Assembly (NCBI GenBank): GCA_951813545.1
Contig: OX638352.1
Coordinates: 3,550,835 to 3,614,834 of the forward strand
Direction of reading: 5' to 3'
Length of the DNA stretch: 64,000 bases
Source: an uncultured Poribacteria bacterium
GTDB lineage: Bacteria > Poribacteria > WGA-4E > WGA-3G
The notes under the pieces were generated by a model that was not told the origin of the DNA, made no database searches, and saw nothing but the letters and a program-made list of their open reading frames with translations. The translations under genes and the position numbers were made by a program. Positions within the stretch are counted from its first letter, which is position 1; each line of letters opens with the position of its first letter. Positions 15,920 to 23,600 of the stretch are shown piece after piece.

Positions 15920-17491
15920 ATGCTAACGTTCTTTCTCGCACTTTTTGTGCTCCTCATCAACGTCAGCACGCATCTGTTTCAGATGCAGGAATACTACTCA
16001 GCAGTGAGCCACTGCTACTACGGGGTGATGATTCTCTCAGTTCTCTATACGAAACCCCGTGAACAGAACATCTTGCTCGCCATCACAGCAGTAGCCAACT
16101 GGATCTATGTCTTCCGCTATTCGAGCCAAATCGAAAGTATCATCATAGCGCTTCTCTATCCCTTTGTTGTGTTTGGTCTTACCCGGGTCATTCGCCACTT
16201 TCAAACGCAGCAACTCAGCGAGGCTGAAGAGATAGAGGAAATACATAGTGTCAATGCGAACTTAGAAAAACAGGTGCGAGACATCTCCACACTTTTTGAG
16301 GTAAGCAAAGCGGCGAACGCAAACCTTGAGTTGGAGGGTTTATTTCAGCGTATCATTGAAATTTTGTCTAAGCGACTCGGCATATATCGCGGGGCTTTAC
16401 ATCTCTACGAAAACGGGAAGGTTGTCACTTCGGTAGAAACAGTCTTAGGACTCACACCCGCTGAGATGAAACGAGGCACCGACGATCAGATGGAAGACAT
16501 TCAGAAACAGGTCCTCGCATCGGGCAAAGCGATCGGTGTTCCGCAAACTCGAAATCCACGCAGTTACGTTAAACTCTTTGAATCGGAACGCGTGGAATCT
16601 AAAGACAGAATTGCTTTCTGGTGCATCCCGATTGTTGTGGAAGAAAACGTCATCGGCACGCTGACGATCGACAAAGCGTCGGATGAATTTTCAGCAGAAG
16701 ATGATCGGAGGCTGTTGACAATTATCGCCTCCACCATTGCACAAGGTGTTAAAATCCAGCAGACAATTGACGCGCTTGTCGAATCAGAACGGATGGCGGC
16801 ACTCGGAAGGCTCGTCCGAACGATAGCGCACGAGGTGCGAAATCCACTTGGCAGTATCCGACTCGGTACACAACTGCTCCAAAACTCAGACGTGGAAGGT
16901 TTTTCACAAGCCGAACCTTGTTCCGAAAATGTCCAGCTCTCTCAAGACGAAATTCAGGAATACACTGCAATCATCATCAAAGAGGTAGACAGGCTGAACC
17001 GATTCATTGAGCAATTGTTGGCTTTCAGCAAGCCCGCGATGAGTACCGCGAAACGGACAGATATCCATCAACTTCTTGATAACAGTCTCGCTATCTGTCG
17101 TCCGGAATTGGAGCATCAAGCCATCACAGTCATCACGCAATACGGCACCTGTCCAGCAGTCAACGTCAATGAAGACGGTATAACGCAGGTCCTTCTCAAC
17201 CTATTTTACAATGCCATTGAAGCGATGGATACAGAAGGAACGTTGACAATCCAGACAGAATACGTACCAGAAACAGAAGTTATGCATATACGAGTTCAGG
17301 ACGACGGACCTGGAATTTCACCTGAAGATATACCAATGTTGTTCGATCCATTTTACACTACCAAACAGAAGGGAACCGGGCTGGGGCTCCACATCAGCCA
17401 AAGAATTCTTGCCGAACACCGAGGCAGCATTCAAGTCGATGCGAACCTCGAAGTTGGCACAGCATTTGTCATATCCCTTCCTGTCCATTAA
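15920..17491 (+). CDS. Membrane-anchored sensor histidine kinase with GAF domain
   Basis: The 523-residue protein starts with about four hydrophobic segments (residues 1-95), then a coiled stretch, a GAF domain (about 130-285), the HisKA box TIAHEVRNPLGSI with phospho-acceptor H304, and the ATPase boxes NLFYNAIEAMD (N), DDGPGIS (G1), FDPFYTTKQKGTGLGL (F/G2). It autophosphorylates and passes the phosphate to a receiver; the NtrC-type regulator gene 117 bases downstream is the obvious partner. The NtrB/AtoS-like kinase core fits a sigma-54 system. The signal sensed is unknown. Confidence 0.92.
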   Translation: MLTFFLALFVLLINVSTHLFQMQEYYSAVSHCYYGVMILSVLYTKPREQNILLAITAVANWIYVFRYSSQIESIIIALLYPFVVFGLTRVIRHFQTQQLSEAEEIEEIHSVNANLEKQVRDISTLFEVSKAANANLELEGLFQRIIEILSKRLGIYRGALHLYENGKVVTSVETVLGLTPAEMKRGTDDQMEDIQKQVLASGKAIGVPQTRNPRSYVKLFESERVESKDRIAFWCIPIVVEENVIGTLTIDKASDEFSAEDDRRLLTIIASTIAQGVKIQQTIDALVESERMAALGRLVRTIAHEVRNPLGSIRLGTQLLQNSDVEGFSQAEPCSENVQLSQDEIQEYTAIIIKEVDRLNRFIEQLLAFSKPAMSTAKRTDIHQLLDNSLAICRPELEHQAITVITQYGTCPAVNVNEDGITQVLLNLFYNAIEAMDTEGTLTIQTEYVPETEVMHIRVQDDGPGISPEDIPMLFDPFYTTKQKGTGLGLHISQRILAEHRGSIQVDANLEVGTAFVISLPVH

Positions 17492-17521
17492 CTGTGAAAC
17501 CGTCCTGTTACAGTTTTTTTA
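17490..17521 (+). terminator. Weak stem-loop with T7 run at the kinase stop codon
   Basis: AACTGTGA (17490-17497, overlapping the TAA stop) pairs with TTACAGTT (17508-17515), followed by a T run to 17520. It could end or reduce transcription before the response regulator gene. Confidence 0.45.
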
Positions 17522-17561
17522 ATGCTTATCGCCCCGACTTGGTGTGGAATTAACCAGGAGC

Positions 17562-17586
17562 CACCGTGAAACGAAGTGGAACGGTG
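17562..17586 (+). repeat. Hairpin with GAAACGAAGTGGA loop before the response regulator gene
   Basis: CACCGT (17562-17567) and ACGGTG (17581-17586) enclose GAAACGAAGTGGA. The ATG at 17609 follows 22 bases after the stem. Stem bases differ from the 14518 and 19141 copies but pairing is kept. Confidence 0.7.
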
Positions 17587-17608
17587 ACCAGACTTAATAA
17601 TTAAAATT

Positions 17609-19030
17609 ATGTCAAACTTAGTGCTTATCGCTGACGATGACGACAGCCTCCGACAAATACTCGCTGCCACCCTCAAGAAGGCGGATTATCAGACCCTCAC
17701 AGCTCGAAACGGTGCGGAAACCTTAGCCTGTGTCAAGGAAGCAAACGTTGATGTCATTCTGCTCGATATTTGGTTAGGTGATGCCAATGGAATCGAACTC
17801 ATTGAAGATATTCAGCAGTACAATAGCACCGCCTCAATTATTATAATCACGGCACACGGAACGACACAGACTGCCATTGACGCGGCAAAACAACGGGCGT
17901 ATGGATACCTCACAAAACCTATCGACCAGAGGCAGTTGCTAGACCTTGTGTCGCGCGCTGCCGCTGCCAGCAATCAAACAAAGAATGTCAAAACATCAAC
18001 AACTCCGATTGATGTTGACGGACAGGGCAGAATGGTTGGACAGAGTCCAACGATGCAGGAGGTATACCATAAAATTGGACGTGCGGCTGTCAGCGACGAA
18101 ACCGTCCTCGTTTTAGGTGAAAGCGGAACCGGCAAAGAACTCGTCGCCCAATTAATTCACCAAAACAGCCACCGCTCTCATAATCCCTTCATCATTGTTG
18201 ATTGTGGTGCGATGCCCTCCAGTCTCATCGAAAGCGCGCTCTTCGGGCACGTGAAGGGGGCGTATACCGACGCACATACCGCGAGGAAGGGAAAATTTCA
18301 ACAGGCAGACAGCGGGACTATCTTTCTTGATGAAATCGGAGAATTGCCGATTGAGGTTCAGATGAAATTGTTGCGCGTACTCCAAGAACGAGAAGTGGAA
18401 CCGATGGGCGGTACAGAGACACACGGTGTTGATGTTAGGATCATCGCTGCAACCAACCGACGGCTTGAAACCGCAATCGCACAAAAAGCCTTCAGGGAAG
18501 ACCTCTACTATCGACTTAACGTCATCCCAATTTCCCTCCCACCACTTCGGGAACGGAAAGAGGATATACCGGAACTTATAGACCTGTTTACACTCCGGTT
18601 CGTCGAAGAATACCAATTGCCCGAAATCAGTATCTCTACAGAAGTTGTTAAACTACTCACTGCGCATGAGTGGCCCGGCAATGTCCGCGAATTAGAAAAT
18701 GCCATCAAGCGAGCGCTCGTGATGTGTTCAGGACAAATGTTATTACCTGAACATTTCGATCCGATTCTTGAGAAACCGGGTCCCGCCAGTGAATCAGGAA
18801 ACCTCGATACACAAATCTATAGCCTGCTCCAAGCGCATATTCAACAGTATATGGACTCCGAAACATCGCCTAACGAACTCTACGCTGAAATTCGAGCAAT
18901 CTTTGAGAAACCACTCTTCAAAATCGTGCTTGAGTACACCAACGGAAACCGGAGCAAAGCATCAGACATCCTCGGCATTAACCGAAATACGCTCCATACA
19001 AAATTGATTGAGTACAAGCTTGTTTCATAA
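17609..19030 (+). CDS. NtrC-family sigma-54-dependent response regulator
   Basis: The 473-residue protein has a receiver domain (DDDD at 9-12, phospho-acceptor D53 in VILLDIWLG, conserved K in YLTKPID), a AAA+ domain with Walker A GESGTGKE near residue 170, Walker B GTIFLDEIGEL, and a C-terminal Fis-type helix-turn-helix (NRSKASDILGINRNTLHTKL). The sigma-54 contact loop reads GAYTDA instead of GAFTGA (about residue 217); such changes occur in some family members and may weaken or alter sigma-54 contact. It is the probable partner of the upstream kinase and may control the microcompartment-protein genes downstream. Confidence 0.92.
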   Translation: MSNLVLIADDDDSLRQILAATLKKADYQTLTARNGAETLACVKEANVDVILLDIWLGDANGIELIEDIQQYNSTASIIIITAHGTTQTAIDAAKQRAYGYLTKPIDQRQLLDLVSRAAAASNQTKNVKTSTTPIDVDGQGRMVGQSPTMQEVYHKIGRAAVSDETVLVLGESGTGKELVAQLIHQNSHRSHNPFIIVDCGAMPSSLIESALFGHVKGAYTDAHTARKGKFQQADSGTIFLDEIGELPIEVQMKLLRVLQEREVEPMGGTETHGVDVRIIAATNRRLETAIAQKAFREDLYYRLNVIPISLPPLRERKEDIPELIDLFTLRFVEEYQLPEISISTEVVKLLTAHEWPGNVRELENAIKRALVMCSGQMLLPEHFDPILEKPGPASESGNLDTQIYSLLQAHIQQYMDSETSPNELYAEIRAIFEKPLFKIVLEYTNGNRSKASDILGINRNTLHTKLIEYKLVS

Positions 19031-19033
19031 CGA

Positions 19034-19171
19034 TTTTTTAACTATGGGACTCTGGTCACTGCTCCACTACGTTTCGCAGTGGTTTTCATCGAATTCCGAT
19101 TCACTCCAGGTACTCAAAGGTTTCTGACTTCACCAGATACCATCGTGAAACGAAGTGGAACGATGCTCAGA
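19034..19171 (+). repeat. 138-bp dispersed element with two opposed GAAACG-loop hairpins (copy A)
   Basis: The element starts TTTTTAACTATGGGACTC and is nearly repeated at 42269-42409. It contains a reversed hairpin at 19057-19081 (CACTGC/GCAGTG stem, loop GAAACGTAGTGGA on the minus strand) and a forward hairpin at 19141-19165 (CATCGT/ACGATG, loop GAAACGAAGTGGA). It fills the gap between the regulator gene and the vertex-protein gene. No coding sequence; it looks like a small non-autonomous mobile or RNA element. Confidence 0.75.
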
Positions 19172-19202
19172 AACAATTATTTAAAAACGGAAAATAAAAC
19201 AG

Positions 19203-19517
19203 ATGGATTTAGGAAAAGTTATTGGAACCGTCGTCGCAACTCGAAAAGACTCGAGCTTGGAAGGCACGCGCCTCCTCGTTGTCCAACCTTTGGACGAGAA
19301 ACATAACCCCATCTCCGAGCCGCTTGTCGCAGTTGATACACTGCACGACGCTGGGGTCGGCGAAATTGTCTACGTCGTCACCGGAGGCGATGCCGTAAGC
19401 GTGATACCCGGAAAGCGGATGCCTGTTGATGTCGCTATCGTTGGCATTGTCGATTCTATCTCTCTTGTAGATGCACCGAACACAGCAACAGAAGCACCTT
19501 CCGAAACGGAGTCCTAA
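19203..19517 (+). CDS. EutN/CcmL-family microcompartment vertex protein (BMC-P), first copy
   Basis: The 104-residue protein has the BMC-P pattern: N-terminal GKVIGTVVATRKDSSLEGTRLLVVQPLD, then PLVAVDTLHDAGVGEIVYVVTGGDAV and a final VDVAIVGIVDSISL strand. Pentamers of this family cap the vertices of bacterial microcompartment shells. It is followed 3 bases later by a second, diverged copy. No hexameric shell (BMC-H) gene lies in the window, so this pair is a satellite of a shell locus elsewhere or has another role. The tail EAPSETES is acidic and probably flexible. Confidence 0.88.
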   Translation: MDLGKVIGTVVATRKDSSLEGTRLLVVQPLDEKHNPISEPLVAVDTLHDAGVGEIVYVVTGGDAVSVIPGKRMPVDVAIVGIVDSISLVDAPNTATEAPSETES

Positions 19518-19520
19518 AAA

Positions 19521-19808
19521 ATGTACATCGCTAAAGTAATCGGAAAAGTTGTTTCTATCGTTAAACATTCTGCCTATGAAAACCGAACCCTACTGCTCAT
19601 TCAACCGTTGAGTATCAAATCCGAACTTGTTCGCACCCCAACGATTGCTGTTGACTACGTGGGTGCGGGAGAAGGAGACACGGTGATTGTCGGTGCAGGT
19701 CCCGGTGTTGCACAAGAAGTGTTCGGTATTGAAGACGCACCCATTCGAGAACTCGTCATGGGTATTGTTGATCGGGTCGATATAACATTTCAGGAGGAGG
19801 GAAAATGA
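19521..19808 (+). CDS. EutN/CcmL-family microcompartment vertex protein (BMC-P), second copy
   Basis: This 95-residue protein is a paralogue of the preceding one: MYIAKVIGKVVSIVKHSAYENRTLLLIQPL, TIAVDYVGAGEGDTVIVGAGPGVA, and ELVMGIVDRVDI. The GAGEGDTV loop is the classical vertex-protein signature. The next gene overlaps its end by 4 bases (ATGA), which supports translational coupling. Two different pentamer genes side by side are known from complex shell loci, where they may fill different vertices. Confidence 0.88.
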   Translation: MYIAKVIGKVVSIVKHSAYENRTLLLIQPLSIKSELVRTPTIAVDYVGAGEGDTVIVGAGPGVAQEVFGIEDAPIRELVMGIVDRVDITFQEEGK

Positions 19809-20398
19809 AGCGTATCACTTTAGCTATTAGTTGCCTCTTAGTCATCTGCTTACACCTCAATGCTTGTAGAGTTGCCCAAGTTTTATCCACACAGTACAGC
19901 CAAAATATAGCGAGTGCTGCCTACGGCACTGAAGCAAATCACCCTGGCATAAATGATGGAAACCTTCAAACGCTGGCAACACTTCCAGCACTAAATGAAC
20001 GGAACTTCATCGTCAGATTTGCCGAGGTCCACCCCGTCCGAAAAATCGTCATTCACAATGGCAATCTCTTTCGCTTCGAGATGGACTACCTCAATGATGA
20101 AACCGGCGAATGGGAGACTTTCGACACAGTCATTCAGAGACGCAATATCGGAGACGAACGCGCACAAGCCGAGTTCATCTTCGATAGACTGAACTTTCAG
20201 ACGAAGATGATCCGGGTCAACGTCACTCGAACCGTTGATGATGTCATTGTAAATAAAATAATGGCAGAACCGGGAGACAAAATCGTTGACCAGCGGAAAA
20301 CGATCGCAGGGCGATATTTCCCACACTATCGCATCATGCAACCCGCAATCGCCCAAATCCGAGAAATTGAAATCTATCATCTGGCTGAAAACAAGTAG
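19805..20398 (+). CDS. Predicted lipoprotein with discoidin-like domain
   Basis: The 197-residue product has a lipoprotein signal ending LHLNAC (Cys at 21). The body, from NIASAAYGTEANHPGINDGNLQT through RFAEVHPVRKIVIHNGNLFRFEMDYL to a final IREIEIYHLAENK, follows the F5/8 type C (discoidin, galactose-binding) beta-sandwich layout. It would sit on the periplasmic or outer face and bind carbohydrate or another ligand. It overlaps the second vertex-protein gene by 4 bases; why a surface lipoprotein is coupled to shell proteins is unclear. A strong terminator follows. Confidence 0.75.
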   Translation: MKRITLAISCLLVICLHLNACRVAQVLSTQYSQNIASAAYGTEANHPGINDGNLQTLATLPALNERNFIVRFAEVHPVRKIVIHNGNLFRFEMDYLNDETGEWETFDTVIQRRNIGDERAQAEFIFDRLNFQTKMIRVNVTRTVDDVIVNKIMAEPGDKIVDQRKTIAGRYFPHYRIMQPAIAQIREIEIYHLAENK

Positions 20399-20440
20399 GC
20401 GCGATCTTGACGCTGCTTACCAGTAGGTACGTAGTCTGTT

Positions 20441-20492
20441 ACTTGGGAGACGAGGTGAAAAGGGACTTCAACCTCGTCTCCCAAGTATTTTT
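20441..20492 (+). terminator. Strong intrinsic terminator after the vertex-protein operon
   Basis: A perfect 16-bp stem (ACTTGGGAGACGAGGT at 20441-20456 with its complement at 20471-20486), 14-base loop, then a T run at 20488-20492. Confidence 0.9.
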
Positions 20493-20611
20493 CAAAGAAA
20501 AAGAGAACCTTCGACAACAAACACCATAAACAATAACTGCTTAATTACAGACATTTTTCAAATTACGACTTACCAGTCTAGCAAATCCAGCATCTTGGAG
20601 TTAATTTTTTA

Positions 20612-23600
20612 ATGCAAACTCGCCCTATGAAGATGTCCACTATCACACGCACACGGTTACTCATACTATTAATAACGATTTTCCTCTATTCGGAAATGAG
20701 TCATCTGCCTGTCATGACTCCAACTCATTTGAATAACGTCGCCGTAGCAGCACCAATCTCATCAAGGCAACGTCCCTACACTGCCGCAAGAAATAGGGCA
20801 AAAACCCAAAGAGAGATTGAATTAGTGAGCAGCACCTCGCTGGGTGTAACAATTCAACTCGTTATCCCTAAATCGGATTTTTCGTTTGATAATAAACCTG
20901 AACTTTTCAGCGGTCCCGAAAGAGGAACAGGCACACAGTTAGGGCGTGACTCACAGATTCCCGATGTTGAAAGTCCAACCATCTCTTTTCCGGGATGCCG
21001 TTTCACGACTGAATTAGGGATGCCACGCCTCCCTATTCAATCTACGCTCATCGGTGTTCCCCCTGACATCCAGTTTCAACTACGGATTGTTGAAAAGGAT
21101 TTCAGCACACACAAGGTGGAAGATCTTATATTCACCTCAAATCTTTCGGCGCAGTTAGACACCACACGAAGAAAAGATAGATTCTTCCCAGAGAATCTTG
21201 CCGAAATCGGAGAAGCAAGTTGGATTCGAGAGAACCGTGTTCTTCCCGTTCAGCTCAATCCGGTCCAGTACAACCCTGTTCGCCGTGAAATAAGGGTCTA
21301 CCACCGACTCGTGGTAGAAGTTCGCTTCAACAGCACCGGCACGCGTGGGCAGCCAAGCATCCTATCTACAGTAGCACGGGGTTCGCATACCGAATCCACA
21401 GCGTATGACACAATCTTCGGCGATATGCTTATTAACCCACAAAGTGCGAATCAGTGGCGTTCTCCCATCGTACGCGCACCCGCAGCACCGAGTATCCTAT
21501 CCACCACAGGACCGCGGTATAAAATCAGCATCACCGAATCTGGAATGTATAGCATCACAGCACAGGATCTCGCTGCTACCGGTGCCAATTTAGAGGCTAT
21601 TGCCCCAGCAACACTAACGCTGACAAACAAAGGGAAACAGATACCCATTTATGTCCGTGGCGAAAATGATAAAAGATTCGATCCGATAGACGAGATCATT
21701 TTCTACGGCGAACGCCAGCACGGGGAAACCAGTTATATTGACCCTTATTCCGATGAGAATATCTATTGGCTCTCTTGGAATACGGGGCGAGGGATCCGGA
21801 TGGGAACGAAAACTGTTCTTGCAAATACAAGCAACAGGCAGACACATCTACAATTCCTCACACGCGCACATTTCGAGAAAGACCGAGAGTTCAGACGCTT
21901 CCGTAATGCAAATCTCACGGCAAACCAAACATATAGTGAATTTAGTCAGGGACTGCAAACACGTAATTTCAGTTTGACTGAGCTGCCACCGCTTCCAGAT
22001 GACAGCTGGTTCTGGGCGCAACTGTCCGCGCCAGCGTCAAAGCCATTTGCTTTCACGCTCCCGGGTGTCGAAAACACTGGTCGACCCGCGACGGTCCGTG
22101 TCAGTCTCCACGGTAGATCCAACACAGAACACCATTGCAATATTTGGCTAAACGACAAAATTGAACTCGGAGAAGCACGTTGGGTAGGCGAAACCGAATA
22201 CCAACTTCAGAATCAGGAAATTTCCCAATCCTTTCTCAACAACGGACGGAACGCAATTCGGATCACAAATCCCGGAAGCACAGAAGCATTTATAGACATC
22301 ATCATGCTCAATTGGATTGAAATCGATTATTGGCGAAATTTCAAAGCGGAAGAGGATGTACTTTCGTTCGCAATCACCCCTCTTCTGGACGAAACCGGTG
22401 CAGTAAATCGAAACTTTGAGGTCGAATTAACGAACTTCTCCAGTTCTGATATCGAAATTTATGGCATTGATGGTACCCGTTACGTCGGCTTAGCCCCACT
22501 TGTTGACGAGGATATTCCTGGGACTTACAGAGTTTTCTTCCGATCAACCCAAATTCGTCCTAAGCGCTTGGATGACCCGACCATCCAATACATTGCACTG
22601 ACCCGTAACCAATTCCGAAAACCCAAGATCTCGGTAGACGCGCCATCGGATTTGCGTGGCACCCACAACGGGGCAGATTACATCATTATCACACATCATC
22701 TCTTCCTTCAAGACGTTCAACCGCTTGCCGACTTCCGCGGTCAACAAGGGCTGCGTACCAAGGTCGTTGACGTTCAAAATATCTATAACGAATTTAACCA
22801 CGGTATCCTCAATCCGAAAGCTATCCGCGAATTCCTCAGTTATGCCTACCACAATTGGCAGCCGCCTGCACCGACCTACGTCCTTCTCGTAGGCGATACC
22901 GACATCAAAAATAAAATTGATTTTGTCCCGACGATGCAGGTGCAAATCCCGGGCTACGGATCAAGCGCGAGTGATCATCAGTTCGTCACGTTCCGAGGCA
23001 CAGACAGTTTTCCAGACATGTTGATCGGAAGAATGCCAGCCAATAACCGAGTTGATGCACGTATATTCGTCGAACGCGTTATCAACTATGAAACGGCTGT
23101 CAACGTTGGTCCGTGGCACAAACGATTTCTCATGCTCGCAGGTTCAGATTTCAGATTCCACCGGCAAACCGATCAACTCATTTCCAGCAATCAACTGAGC
23201 GGCAGATACGAGACCCAACGTATCTATGCGCCCTTTACTGATGGCGAACTGACTTTAACAGACAATGATGTTCTTACACCTATCGGGAGACGAGTCATTG
23301 ACGGCTTCAACGATGGTGCCAGTATTGTTAACTACATTGGGCACGGCGGTGGCGGTAGGTGGGCTTCCAGTCGGATGCTCGACTTTAAAGATCCGGAACA
23401 GAATTTAACCAATATCGCACAACTTCCCTTCGTTATCAGTATGACCTGCTACACCGGCTCGTTTGATAGCACCAAAAACAGTCTCGCTGAAGAACTCCTC
23501 CGTTCCGAAAACGGCGGTGCCATCGCAGTCATCGGGGCAACCAGTATCGGACTCTTAGATGGCGACTTTATACTCAACCTCGAAATTTTTGATGTCATCT

